Shown here: piece by piece, positions 43,836-53,274 of the stretch
Layout of the letters: every line of letters starts with the position of its first letter
Numbering within the stretch: position 1 is the stretch's first letter
Source of the DNA: an uncultured Clostridium sp.
GTDB lineage: Bacteria > Bacillota > Clostridia > TANB77 > CAG-508
Reading direction: 5' to 3'
Assembly (NCBI GenBank): GCA_948436975.1
Contig: CAOJJB010000005.1
Location: forward strand, 47,711 to 111,710
Length of the DNA: 64,000 nucleotides
Position numbers and translations under genes: made by a program
The notes under the pieces: generated by a model
Database searches by the model: none
Seen by the model: only the letters and a program-made list of their open reading frames with translations
What the model was told of the DNA's origin: nothing

Positions 43836-44468
43836 ATGGAGTATATTTTTACGTTTTTAGAAGGTATAGCAAGTTTTATATCACCTTGTTTATTACCAAT
43901 GTTACCAATATATATATCATATTTTGTAGGAGAAGATAATAAAAAAACCAATAAAGCATTAATAAATTCAATAGGATTTGTACTAGGATTTACTATAGTT
44001 TTTTTAATATTATCAATATTTGCAAGTAAAATTGGCAATATAATAATTGAAAAAATGAACTATATAGAAATAATATTTGGAATAGTAGTTATTTTATTAG
44101 GACTAAGTTATATAGGAGTTTTAAAATTTAATTTTCTAAATAAGACTAAGGGAATGAATTATAATATAAATAATTTTAATTTTTTTAAAGCTATTATATT
44201 TGGAATGTTATTTTCAATAACATGGACACCATGTATAGGAACTTTTTTAAGTTCAGCACTTTTATTAATAGCAACAAATCAAAATATGATAAAAGGAATT
44301 GCTTTAATGTTATTATATTCATTAGGAATTGGAATACCATTTATTATATCAGTTATATTAATAGAAAAATTAAAAATAATGTTTGATATTATAAAGAAAA
44401 ATTATAATATAGTAAAAGCAATTTCTGGTATTATATTAATTTTAATGGGAATTTATATTATTTTATAG
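43836..44468 (+). CDS. CcdA-family thiol-disulfide membrane transporter
   Basis: 210 residues from ATG 43836, with AGAGGA before it (a TTG two codons earlier overlaps that site). Six hydrophobic segments carry the two redox-cysteine motifs ISPCLLPMLP and TWTPCIGTFL. CcdA moves reducing equivalents from cytosolic thioredoxin across the membrane. The next gene, a membrane-anchored thioredoxin 17 bases downstream, is the natural acceptor. Confidence 0.92.
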   Translation: MEYIFTFLEGIASFISPCLLPMLPIYISYFVGEDNKKTNKALINSIGFVLGFTIVFLILSIFASKIGNIIIEKMNYIEIIFGIVVILLGLSYIGVLKFNFLNKTKGMNYNINNFNFFKAIIFGMLFSITWTPCIGTFLSSALLLIATNQNMIKGIALMLLYSLGIGIPFIISVILIEKLKIMFDIIKKNYNIVKAISGIILILMGIYIIL

Positions 44469-44485
44469 TTATAAGAAGGAGAAAT

Positions 44486-44935
44486 ATGAAAGAGAAAGTA
44501 AAAATTATAGTATTAATAATTATATTTGTTATAGTATTGTTATCAATTAATGTATTGTTAAATAATAAAAATTCTAACAATGCAAATAATATAAGTAAAA
44601 TAAGTGAAGAAAAGGAGTTAAGTAGTATGAAAGTTTTAGAAGTAAATAATGAAAATTTTGAAAAAGAAGTTTTAGAAAGTGAGAAACCAGTATTAATAGA
44701 CTTTTTTGCAGATTGGTGTGGACCTTGTAAAATGTTATCTCCAATTGTTAAACAAATTGCAGAAGAAAATGAGCAAATAAAAGTAGTCAAAATAAATATA
44801 GATAATGAGCAAGACTTAGCAGTAAAATATGGTATAATGTCTATACCAACACTAGTTGTTATAAAAAATGGGCAAGAGTCAAGTAGATCAGTAGGACTAA
44901 TTTCAAAAGAGGAAATATTAGAGTTAATAAAATAA
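44486..44935 (+). CDS. Membrane-anchored thioredoxin
   Basis: 149 residues: one N-terminal membrane helix (IIVLIIIFVIVLLSINVLL), an Asn-rich linker, then a thioredoxin fold with FFADWCGPCKMLSPI and the cis-Pro in MSIPTLVV. The domain should face outside and receive electrons from the CcdA protein encoded just before it, keeping exported thiols reduced. SD AGAAGGAG. Confidence 0.92.
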   Translation: MKEKVKIIVLIIIFVIVLLSINVLLNNKNSNNANNISKISEEKELSSMKVLEVNNENFEKEVLESEKPVLIDFFADWCGPCKMLSPIVKQIAEENEQIKVVKINIDNEQDLAVKYGIMSIPTLVVIKNGQESSRSVGLISKEEILELIK

Positions 44936-45005
44936 TATATTCAACTAGTATAATTTGTAAAAATATGTTGAAAATATATAAATACAAATTATATGAGGTG
45001 GATAT

Positions 45006-46397
45006 ATGGAAAGTTTTTGGGATTTAGAAAGAAATTATTATAATAAATTTAAAAGTTTATCAAAAGATATAAATGCAGACATATGTGTGATAGGTGCAGG
45101 ACTTACAGGATTGACAACGGCATATTATTTATCAAAGATAGGAAAAAAGGTAGTTATTCTAGATAAAGATAGAATATGTTCTCATACAAGTTGCGGAACA
45201 ACAGGAAAAGTTACAAGTCAACATGGACTTATTTATAAATATTTAAAAGATTCACAAGGAAAAGAATTTGCAGAAAAGTATTTAAAAGCAAATGAAAAAG
45301 CAGTTCAAAATATAAAAAAAATAATACAAGATGAAAATATAGAATGCGATTTTGAACAGAAAAGTGCATATGTTTATACACAATCTAAGGAAGATTTAAA
45401 AAAAATAAAAGATGAAGTAAAAGTTACTAAAGAATTGGGAATAGAATCAGAATTTTTAGAAAATATAGACTTACCAATTAATATTTTAGGAGCAATTGAA
45501 TTTAAAAATCAATCACAATTTCATCCACTAAAATATTGTTATGGCTTAGCAAAAGCAATTGAAAAAAATGATGGAGATATTTTTGAAGATTCGAAGGTAA
45601 TTGATGTAGTAAAAGAAGATGAATACTATAATACAATAACAAAAGAAGGTACTGTAACATCTAAATATGTTATTATAGCAACAAGATATCCAATAATAAA
45701 TTTTCCAGGATATTATTTTTTAAAAATGTATCAATCAACATCTTATGCAATGATTTTTGACACAAAAATGGACATAAACCTTAATGGAATGTTTATTAAT
45801 TCAGAAGAACCACAAAATTCATTTAGGACAGTAAAATATAAAGATAAGAATCTTTTATTAGCAGTTGGATATGATAAAAAAACAGGTAGTGAAATAGTGG
45901 GAAATCCATATGAATATTTAAAAGCAAGAGTAAAAAATATGTTTCCAAATGCAGAAGAACTAAATTATTGGTCAGCAGAAGATTGTATTACATTAGATAA
46001 AATTCCATATATAGGTGATTTTTCAAAGGCAATGGATAATATGTATGTAGCAACAGGATTTAATAAGTGGGGTGTAACAAGTTCAAATATAGCCGGAAAT
46101 ATTATAAAAGATAGAATTTTGGGAATAGAGAATGAGTATGAAGATATATTTAGAAGTTCAAGACTAGAAATGATAAAAAATAAAGATGAAATGATGAATA
46201 TGATGAAGGAAGCAGGAGAAGGAATTGTTGTAAAAAGAATAAAAACAGTAGAAACGCCAACATGTAGCCATTTAGGTTGTAAATTATCGTGGAATGAAAT
46301 TGAACAAACTTGGGACTGTTCATGTCATGGTTCAAGATTTACTAAAGACGGATTAGTTATAGAATCACCTGCTTTAAATGATATAGAAACTGAGTAG
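45006..46397 (+). CDS. FAD-dependent oxidoreductase with C-terminal Rieske domain
   Basis: 463 residues. The N-terminal FAD motif ICVIGAGLTGLTTAYYLSKI begins a DAO-type flavoprotein; the C-terminal ~50 residues are a Rieske [2Fe-2S] domain with CSHLGCKLSW and CSCHGSRF. The substrate is unknown; such fusions occur in anaerobes as amine or electron-transfer oxidases. SD TGAGGTG; 70 bases after the thioredoxin gene, in one direction. Confidence 0.92.
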   Translation: MESFWDLERNYYNKFKSLSKDINADICVIGAGLTGLTTAYYLSKIGKKVVILDKDRICSHTSCGTTGKVTSQHGLIYKYLKDSQGKEFAEKYLKANEKAVQNIKKIIQDENIECDFEQKSAYVYTQSKEDLKKIKDEVKVTKELGIESEFLENIDLPINILGAIEFKNQSQFHPLKYCYGLAKAIEKNDGDIFEDSKVIDVVKEDEYYNTITKEGTVTSKYVIIATRYPIINFPGYYFLKMYQSTSYAMIFDTKMDINLNGMFINSEEPQNSFRTVKYKDKNLLLAVGYDKKTGSEIVGNPYEYLKARVKNMFPNAEELNYWSAEDCITLDKIPYIGDFSKAMDNMYVATGFNKWGVTSSNIAGNIIKDRILGIENEYEDIFRSSRLEMIKNKDEMMNMMKEAGEGIVVKRIKTVETPTCSHLGCKLSWNEIEQTWDCSCHGSRFTKDGLVIESPALNDIETE

Positions 46398-46423
46398 AAA
46401 TAATTTAAAATATATGTTATAGT

Positions 46424-46476
46424 AATACAAGTATTGGGTATTAAGAAATTGTAAATACTCATATACTTGTATTTTA
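46424..46476 (+). terminator. Rho-independent terminator
   Basis: ATACAAGTAT pairs with ATACTTGTAT with a further inner stem (GGGTATT/AATACTC), followed by TTTAT. Confidence 0.65.
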
Positions 46477-46503
46477 TAAAATAAGAAATATAAAGAGGTA
46501 AAA

Positions 46504-47304
46504 ATGAAAGTAGGATATTTAGGACCAAAAGGTACATTTTCATATGAAGCATGTATGAATTATTGTAAGAATAATGAAGAAAAAATAGAATATAGAACAA
46601 TAGTTGATACAATTTTAGCATTAGAAAAAAATGAAATAGATGAGGCTGTTGTTCCAATTGAAAATTCTTTACAAGGATGTGTAACAGATGCAATAGATAC
46701 ATTAATACAAAACGAAGATATAAAAGTAAAAGATGAAATTTTGTTAGAGATAAATCAAAATTTAATGAGTAATAAAGTATGTAAACTAGAAGAAATTGAA
46801 ATAGTTTATTCACACCCACAAGCTTTAGCTCAATGTAGAAAGTATTTAGAAGAAAGATTTAAACATGCAAAAATTATATCAGTTGAAAGTACATCTTATG
46901 CTGCAAAAAAAGTAAGCGAAAGTATGGATAATTGTGCATGTATAGGAAATATTGCTTGTTTAGAAGAATATAATTTAAATTTAATTAAAAAAAATATACA
47001 AGATAACGAGTTTAATAAAACTAAGTTTTGGGTATTGAGTAAAGATGAAAATGAGAAAACAGAAAAAAATAAAATGTCTATAATTTTTTCTGTGAAGGAT
47101 AAACCAGGAGCATTATATGAGGTCTTAGAGGTTTTTAATACATACAATTTAAATCTTACTAAAATAGAATCAAGACCAGCAAAAACAGTATTAGGAGAAT
47201 ATTATTTTTGGGTAGATGTTTCTATACAAAATGGTGATGAAAGAAAAGCAGTTGAAGAAATTAAAGAAAAAGAAATGTATATTAGAATTTTAGGGAAATA
47301 TTAA
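46504..47304 (+). CDS. pheA: Prephenate dehydratase
   Basis: 266 residues. The catalytic domain has GYLGPKGTFSYEA at the start, VVPIENSLQG and the VESTSYAAKKVSE region; the C-terminal ACT domain has NKMSIIFSVKDKPGALYEV and LTKIESRPAKT, the phenylalanine-binding GALYxxL and ESRP motifs. It converts prephenate to phenylpyruvate in phenylalanine synthesis and is inhibited by phenylalanine. SD AAGAGGT. Confidence 0.94.
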   Translation: MKVGYLGPKGTFSYEACMNYCKNNEEKIEYRTIVDTILALEKNEIDEAVVPIENSLQGCVTDAIDTLIQNEDIKVKDEILLEINQNLMSNKVCKLEEIEIVYSHPQALAQCRKYLEERFKHAKIISVESTSYAAKKVSESMDNCACIGNIACLEEYNLNLIKKNIQDNEFNKTKFWVLSKDENEKTEKNKMSIIFSVKDKPGALYEVLEVFNTYNLNLTKIESRPAKTVLGEYYFWVDVSIQNGDERKAVEEIKEKEMYIRILGKY

Positions 47305-47320
47305 AAATACTATTAATATA

Positions 47321-47350
47321 TTGTAAATTATGTTAAAAAGATGTTATAAT
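47321..47350 (+). promoter_or_regulatory. Promoter for the small HTH gene
   Basis: TTGTAA (47321-47326), 18 bases, TATAAT (47345-47350) with extended TG, 47 bases before ATG 47398. Confidence 0.55.
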
Positions 47351-47397
47351 CAAATAGATAGAATTTACAAAAGGTTTATGTGGATAGGAGGCAGCTT

Positions 47398-47619
47398 ATG
47401 TGTGGAAAAATGTGTAAAGATCCAAACGAAAAAGAAAGGTTAAACTTAATGGCCATGTGTGCTACTGAGTTATTGGCAGGTACACCTGTTTCAGAACTTG
47501 CTAAAAAGTTAAAACTTTCAGAAGATGAGATAGAAGAAATATTAAAATCTATCAAAACTTTAAACCCATATTTGTATGAGCAACTGCAAACAGTACAAGG
47601 CAATATTCCGAGAAGCTGA
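47398..47619 (+). CDS. Small helix-turn-helix-like protein, unknown function
   Basis: 73 residues from ATG 47398, with GGAGG spaced 7 bases (a GTG at 47380 lies before this site). The middle reads GTPVSELAKKLKLSEDEIEE, which could be a helix-turn-helix of the sigma-region/TrpR kind. Two cysteines lie in the first six residues (MCGKMC). Its end overlaps a terminator and it is directly followed by copy B of the dispersed element. No family recognised with confidence. Confidence 0.65.
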   Translation: MCGKMCKDPNEKERLNLMAMCATELLAGTPVSELAKKLKLSEDEIEEILKSIKTLNPYLYEQLQTVQGNIPRS

Positions 47620-47638
47620 TTCCCGGATATTTTTTTAA
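47602..47638 (+). terminator. Terminator overlapping the end of the small HTH gene
   Basis: AATATTCCG (47602-47610) pairs with CGGATATT (47624-47631, one bulged T), then a run of T shared with the start of the repeat element. Confidence 0.7.
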
Positions 47639-47789
47639 TAGGAAAGTCCTCTAGACTTCCTAATAAATAAAGGCTTATGCCAACATTTGTACACAAATTT
47701 ATTTCATAAATTTGGCGCTTCAAACAATGACATGGACAATTAAATATAGTTTTGTCTTTTACAGATTATATATTGTCCACTATTGTTCT
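47632..47789 (+). repeat. Dispersed structured intergenic element, copy B
   Basis: Same element and orientation as copy A at 2461-2619, about 92% identical by eye. P1 pairs around 47632-47648 with 47655-47671 (one mismatch more than in copy A), P2 CAAATTTAT/ATAAATTTG is unchanged, and P3 keeps TGGACAAT/ATTGTCCA and AACAAT/ATTGTT. Four of the ~12 differences fall in the P1 loop. Like copy A it begins in a terminator T-run. It fills most of the gap to the aminotransferase gene. Confidence 0.75.
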
Positions 47790-47870
47790 TTTGAGAATAT
47801 TCTAAACAAATTCTACATTGAAAAACATATAAAAATATGATATAAATTACTCTAGAAAGAAGGAATAAAA

Positions 47871-49058
47871 ATGATTTCAGAGAAAATGAGAAAACTAACT
47901 AAAAATAATTCAGTAATTAGAGAAATGTTTGAAGAAGGTAAAAGATTAGAAAAAATATATGGAAAAGAAAATGTATTTGATTTTAGTTTAGGAAATCCAA
48001 ATGTACCAGCACCAAAAGAAGTAAAAGAAGCAATTATCGAAATACTTGAAACAGAGGATACCAACTTTTTACATGGATATATGAGTAATAGTGGATATGA
48101 AGATGTAAGAGAAGCAATTGCAAATAATATAAATGCTAAACAATCAACTAAATTTAATTATAAAAATATTATTATGACAGTTGGAGCAGCAAGTGGACTA
48201 AATATAGTATTAAAATCTATTTTAAATCCAAAAGATGAAGTAATAGTTTTTGCACCATATTTTTCAGAGTACAATAATTATATTGAAAATTATGATGGAA
48301 TAGTAGAAAAAGTAAATCCAAACTTAAAAGATTTTATGCCAAATTTAGAAGAATTTGAAAAGAAAATAAATAAAAAAACTAAAGCAGTATTAATAAATAC
48401 ACCAAATAATCCAACAGGAGTAGTATACTCTGAAGAAGTTATAATAAAATTAACAAATATAATGAAGAAAAAAGAAAAAGAATATAATCATGAAATATAT
48501 TTAATATCAGACGAACCATACAGAGAGATAGTATATGACGAAATAAAAGTACCATATGTTACAAAATATTATAACAATACAATAATAGTATATTCTTATA
48601 GTAAATCATTATCTTTACCAGGAGAAAGAATAGGATATGTTCTTATTCCCAATGAATTAAAAGAATCAGAAGAAATGATAGAAGCGCTAACAATATCAAA
48701 TAGAATAATTGGAAGTGTAAATGCACCATCATTAATACAAAGAGTTATTCCATATTGCTTAAATTCAAGTGTAGATATAGAAAGTTATAATAGAAATAGA
48801 AATTTGCTATATAAAATTATTACAGAAAATAAATTAAAATGTATAAAACCGCAAGGGGCATTTTATTTATTTGTAAAATCTCCAATAGAAGATGATAAAG
48901 AATTTTGTAATATTGCAAAAAAATATAATTTATTATTTGTACCAGCAAGTTCTTTTGGATGTTCTGGGTATGTAAGAATAGCATATTGTGTTTCATATGA
49001 AATGATAAAAAAATCAGAACAAGCTTTTAAGAATTTATCTAAAGAATTTTTAAACTAA
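47871..49058 (+). CDS. Class I/II pyridoxal-phosphate aminotransferase
   Basis: 395 residues of fold type I. The PLP lysine is in SYSKSLSLPGERIGY, preceded by INTPNNPTG and SDEPYREI; the C-terminal arginine region is in SSFGCSGYVRIAYC. Substrate cannot be assigned; aspartate- or aromatic-type aminotransferases are closest. SD AAAGAAGGA. Located directly after the repeat element. Confidence 0.9.
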   Translation: MISEKMRKLTKNNSVIREMFEEGKRLEKIYGKENVFDFSLGNPNVPAPKEVKEAIIEILETEDTNFLHGYMSNSGYEDVREAIANNINAKQSTKFNYKNIIMTVGAASGLNIVLKSILNPKDEVIVFAPYFSEYNNYIENYDGIVEKVNPNLKDFMPNLEEFEKKINKKTKAVLINTPNNPTGVVYSEEVIIKLTNIMKKKEKEYNHEIYLISDEPYREIVYDEIKVPYVTKYYNNTIIVYSYSKSLSLPGERIGYVLIPNELKESEEMIEALTISNRIIGSVNAPSLIQRVIPYCLNSSVDIESYNRNRNLLYKIITENKLKCIKPQGAFYLFVKSPIEDDKEFCNIAKKYNLLFVPASSFGCSGYVRIAYCVSYEMIKKSEQAFKNLSKEFLN

Positions 49059-49139
49059 TATAAAATTAAGAAAAGAACTATGTAAAAGTAGTTTTATATG
49101 ATGTAAATAACTGATTAATAAATTTATAAGGAGAAACAA

Positions 49140-50036
49140 ATGGATTTAAATTTACCAAACTTTTTAATAGATATTTTAAATAATCAATATGAAAAAGAAA
49201 TAGTAGATAAAATAATAAAAGGTTATTCATCAAAAAGAAAAGTAACTTTAAGAGCAAATACAATAAAAACAACAGTTGAAAATATAGAAAAGATTTTAGA
49301 AAAAGAAAATATTGAATATGAAAAAGTAAGTTGGAGTAAAGAAGCTTTTATTTTAAAAAAATCTAGTGAAAAAGAGATAGAAGAATTAGATATTTATAAA
49401 AATGGAGAAATATATCTTCAAAGTTTATCATCAATGTTACCACCTATAATATTAAACCCAAAAGAGGGATTAGATATATTAGATATGGCAGCAGCACCAG
49501 GAGGTAAAACAACACAAATGGCAGCATTATCAAACAATAAATCACATATAACAGCGTGTGAAATTAATAATATAAGAGCAGAACGCTTAAAATATAATAT
49601 AGAGAAACAAGGGGCAAGTTGTGTATATGTCATGCAAAAAGATGCACGAAAAATAGATAACTTGTTTTCATTTAATCAAATATTATTAGATGCACCATGT
49701 AGTGGAACTGGAACAATAAATCTAAAGCAAGAAATAAAACTAACAGAAAATTTTATAGAAAAAATATCAAAAACTCAATTTGATTTATTAAATAAAGCAA
49801 TTAATATATTAAAACCAGGTGCAGAAATGGTATATTCAACATGTTCTATATTATACGAAGAAAACGAAAAAAATATAGAAAAAGTAATGAACATGCATAA
49901 TATAGAAATAGTACCAATTAACTTAGAAGGAACAAATGAAATGCCAATACTATCAACAAAAATACAAGGAACTCTACTATTAGCACCGAATGAACTATAT
50001 GAAGGATTTTTTGTAGCGAAAATAAAAAAAAGTTAA
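49140..50036 (+). CDS. RsmB/NOP-family rRNA m5C methyltransferase
   Basis: 298 residues. SAM-binding LDMAAAPGGKTTQMA, the catalytic cysteines in DAPCSGTGTI (motif IV) and YSTCSI (motif VI) are intact. It transfers a methyl group to cytosine-5 in RNA, most likely rRNA. The N-terminal ~90 residues (VTLRANTIKTTVENIEK) match the family's usual extension. SD TAAGGAG. Confidence 0.92.
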   Translation: MDLNLPNFLIDILNNQYEKEIVDKIIKGYSSKRKVTLRANTIKTTVENIEKILEKENIEYEKVSWSKEAFILKKSSEKEIEELDIYKNGEIYLQSLSSMLPPIILNPKEGLDILDMAAAPGGKTTQMAALSNNKSHITACEINNIRAERLKYNIEKQGASCVYVMQKDARKIDNLFSFNQILLDAPCSGTGTINLKQEIKLTENFIEKISKTQFDLLNKAINILKPGAEMVYSTCSILYEENEKNIEKVMNMHNIEIVPINLEGTNEMPILSTKIQGTLLLAPNELYEGFFVAKIKKS

Positions 50037-50097
50037 TAATGACTTTAAATATCATTTATTTAGTAGAATTATTTGAATGTATAAAAAATAATAATTA

Positions 50098-51033
50098 TTA
50101 CTTTTCATAAAACATACCTTGATATAAATTATTATCTTTTAAATATTTGTCAAGTCCATTAATAATCCATTTTTTATGACTATTCCAATTTGGAGCAATA
50201 AGCAAATCTTTTGGAGCATCACCAGAAATTTTATGTATGATTATGTTAGGATTTATATGGGTTAAAATATAAGTTAAACTTTCTATGTAATTATTAAGAC
50301 TAATTGGAATATATAGTCCTTTTTTATACATATCTGCAAGTTTAGTATTTTCAATAACATAAGTTGAATGAATTTTTAGACCTTGAATATTGTGATTATT
50401 AATAAAACAGATTGTATTTTTAATATCTTCTAAATTTTCATTAGGTAGTCCAATCATTATATGAGTAATAACATCAATATGATATTTGTTTAAAAGTTTT
50501 ACAGCTTCAGTAAATTGATAGTTTGAATATCCACGATTTATTATTTTAGCAGTATTATCATTAGCAGTTTGAAATCCAAGTTCAACCCATACATCAACTC
50601 TATTTTTATAAGAATTTATTAATTTACAGACTTCTTCATTTATACAATCTGGACGAGTAGCAATTGCAAGTAATACAATTCTTTCATCAATCAGAGCACT
50701 ATCATATTTAATTTTTAAGTTTTCTATAGTGTCATAAGTATTTGTAAAATTTTGAAAGTATGCAATAAATTTATTAGCCCTTTGAGCCTTATAACTGTTA
50801 AAATAGTTTTTTATTTGTAATTTTATATTTTTAGAAATAGAATTACAATCTAAATTATTTTTTATGTGTTCACCAGAACCTTTTTCACTACAAAAAATAC
50901 AGCCACCAGTAGCAATCTTACCATCACGATTAGGGCAAGTAAAACCACCATCAATACATATTTTAAGAGTTTTTTCGCCAAATTTATTTTTTAGGTATTT
51001 ATTTAATTTATTATATCTATCTATATTTTCCAT
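50098..51033 (-). CDS. TIGR01212-type radical SAM protein (YtqA-like)
   Basis: 311 residues on the - strand. The cluster-binding region reads FTCPNRDGKIATGGCIFC (Cys spacing of this subgroup, not the usual CxxxCxxC), followed by VWVELGFQTANDNTAKIINRG and HIMIGLPNENLEDI. The gene is convergent with the RsmB-like gene, with 61 bases between. Family members such as YtqA are linked to tRNA or stress functions, but the reaction is unknown. Confidence 0.88.
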   Translation of the reverse strand: MENIDRYNKLNKYLKNKFGEKTLKICIDGGFTCPNRDGKIATGGCIFCSEKGSGEHIKNNLDCNSISKNIKLQIKNYFNSYKAQRANKFIAYFQNFTNTYDTIENLKIKYDSALIDERIVLLAIATRPDCINEEVCKLINSYKNRVDVWVELGFQTANDNTAKIINRGYSNYQFTEAVKLLNKYHIDVITHIMIGLPNENLEDIKNTICFINNHNIQGLKIHSTYVIENTKLADMYKKGLYIPISLNNYIESLTYILTHINPNIIIHKISGDAPKDLLIAPNWNSHKKWIINGLDKYLKDNNLYQGMFYEK

Positions 51034-51221
51034 AATGAAGAAAGTATAACAAATTTTTATTATAAATTCAAATTAAAGAATAGATATTTAAAATTCAGTA
51101 ATAATATTTTATTTAAATACTATCATAACTATTATATCGAAATATTTTAGATATTTTTTACTTTAAAAAAACTTAAATCTATTGTATAATAATGGAAATA
51201 AAACTATATATGAGGCGTGAG

Positions 51222-53132
51222 ATGAATTATAGAATAACAAATGGAGCAGTTTCTTATGGTGCAGAAACAATATTAGAAGAAATTAACTTTGAAGTAAAAG
51301 GAAAACAAAAAGTAGCAATAGTAGGGAGAAATGGAAGTGGAAAATCTACACTTTTAAAAGCTATTATAGATAATGAACTTTTATCAGAAGGAATAGGAAC
51401 AGAGAAATTCAACATATATAAAGAAGGAAAGCCAGTTATAGGATATTTAAAGCAAATAGATTTTGAAGATGATAATATTACCATGTTAGATGAAATATTA
51501 AAAGTTTACAAAGAAATAATAGACTTGGAAAAAAAGATAGAAAACATAGTAATAGAAATGCAAAACAATAAATCAGAAGATTTAGCAAAAGAATATTCAA
51601 AACTTCAAGATAGATATGAATTTTTAGAAGGATATACATATAAAAAGGAATATGAAACAGCAATAAAAAAATTTGGGTTTTCAAATGAAGATAAACATAA
51701 AAGACTAAGTGAATTTTCAGGAGGGCAAAGAACAAAAATAGCATTTATAAAATTATTATTAAGTAAGCCAGATATTTTGTTATTAGATGAACCAACAAAT
51801 CATTTAGATATTACTACAATTGAATGGTTAGAAAATTATCTAAAAAACTATACAAAAGCAGTAGTTATAGTATCACATGATAGAATGTTCTTAAATAAAA
51901 TAATTGATAAAATATATGAAATTGAATATGGAACAATAACAGAATATACAGGTAATTATGAATTTTTTGAAAAACAAAAAAGAATAAATTACGAAAAACA
52001 ATTAAAAGACTTTGAATATCAACAAAAAGAAATAAAAAGACTTACAGAAATAGCGGATAGATTTAGGTATAAGCCTACTAAAGCTAAAATGGCATTATCA
52101 AAATTAAAACAAGTGGAAAGAATGATAAAAGTAGAAGAGCCTAATAAATATGATTTAAAAACTTTTAAAACAAATTTTAATATCGAAAAAGAAAGTGGAA
52201 ATAACGTTTTAAATTTGGAAAATCTAGAAATAGGATATAATGATGTACTATCTAAAGTTTCATTCAAACTATATAAAGGTCAAAAATTAGGAATAATAGG
52301 AAGTAATGGAACAGGAAAATCCACATTATTAAAAACACTTGTAGGAAAAGAAAAAGCAATAAATGGAAATTTTGAAATTGGTCATAATGTACAAATAGGA
52401 TATTTTGATCAACAAATAGCACAATTAAATACAAATAAAACAGTTTTTGATGAATTTTATGATGAATTTCCAAATTTAACAGTAACAGAAATTAGAAATT
52501 CATTAGCTGCTTTTATGTTTTATGGTGAAGATGTATTTAAGCAAATTAACATGTTATCAGGAGGAGAAAAAGTAAGACTTGCACTTTGCAAAATATTAAA
52601 AACAAAACCAAATTTACTAATACTTGATGAACCAACAAATCATATGGATATAGTAGGAAAAGAAACTTTAGAAAATATGTTATCAGAATATAAAGGAACA
52701 TTAATATTTGTTTCACATGATAGATTTTTTGTAAATAAAATAGCAAATTGTATTTTAAGTTTTGAAAATGGAAAAACTCAGTTTTATGACTATGGATATG
52801 ATTATTACTTAGAAAAAAGAACTCAAGAACCAAAAGAAAAATTAATAAATAAGAAGGAAGAAAAAGTCAAAATTTATAGTAATCCATTAAAAGATAAAGA
52901 CAAATTAGAACGAAAAGTTAAAAAGCTTGAAGAAGAAATTGCAGAAAAAGAAGAAAAAATTAATAATTTACAAAAAGAATTGTTAAAAGAAGAAGTGTAT
53001 ACAGATTATTTAGAAGTTGAAAAAATTCAGGAAAATATAAAAATAATAAATGGAGAAATAGAACAACAATTTAATTTATGGGAAGAAGTACAAGAAGAAT
53101 TAGAAAATTTGAAAAATAAGTTTAATTTGTAA
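51222..53132 (+). CDS. ABC-F family ATP-binding protein with C-terminal coiled coil
   Basis: 636 residues from ATG 51222, chosen over ATG 51192 and 51210 because TATAAT at 51185-51190 puts the transcript start near 51197 and GAGG lies just before 51222. Two cassettes: GRNGSGKST, LSEFSGGQRT, LLDEPTNHLD; and GSNGTGKST, MLSGGEKV, LDEPTNHMD. The last ~75 residues form a charged coiled coil like Uup/YdiF. It is a soluble translation-associated ATPase, not a transporter. Distinct from the Lsa-like protein at 14582. Confidence 0.9.
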   Translation: MNYRITNGAVSYGAETILEEINFEVKGKQKVAIVGRNGSGKSTLLKAIIDNELLSEGIGTEKFNIYKEGKPVIGYLKQIDFEDDNITMLDEILKVYKEIIDLEKKIENIVIEMQNNKSEDLAKEYSKLQDRYEFLEGYTYKKEYETAIKKFGFSNEDKHKRLSEFSGGQRTKIAFIKLLLSKPDILLLDEPTNHLDITTIEWLENYLKNYTKAVVIVSHDRMFLNKIIDKIYEIEYGTITEYTGNYEFFEKQKRINYEKQLKDFEYQQKEIKRLTEIADRFRYKPTKAKMALSKLKQVERMIKVEEPNKYDLKTFKTNFNIEKESGNNVLNLENLEIGYNDVLSKVSFKLYKGQKLGIIGSNGTGKSTLLKTLVGKEKAINGNFEIGHNVQIGYFDQQIAQLNTNKTVFDEFYDEFPNLTVTEIRNSLAAFMFYGEDVFKQINMLSGGEKVRLALCKILKTKPNLLILDEPTNHMDIVGKETLENMLSEYKGTLIFVSHDRFFVNKIANCILSFENGKTQFYDYGYDYYLEKRTQEPKEKLINKKEEKVKIYSNPLKDKDKLERKVKKLEEEIAEKEEKINNLQKELLKEEVYTDYLEVEKIQENIKIINGEIEQQFNLWEEVQEELENLKNKFNL

Positions 53133-53274
53133 AGTAAGAAAGTTTGTGAAGTTTTTTATTTTATATTAAATATGGCTTTTTTCTTAATTGTGTAGATTGT
53201 GTAAAAAATATTGATTTTTACAGTAAAATGTTATAATATATCTAAAATTTTAATAAAGAAATGGAGAAATGAAA

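Noticed and set aside
46325-46819. Long - strand open frame over the Rieske and pheA genes
   Set aside because: It is antisense to two clear + strand genes, has low-complexity Leu/Tyr-rich composition and no ribosome site; typical shadow in AT-rich coding DNA.
47380-47397. GTG 47380 as the start of the small HTH gene
   Set aside because: The GGAGG site at 47386-47390 lies after it and is correctly spaced for ATG 47398.
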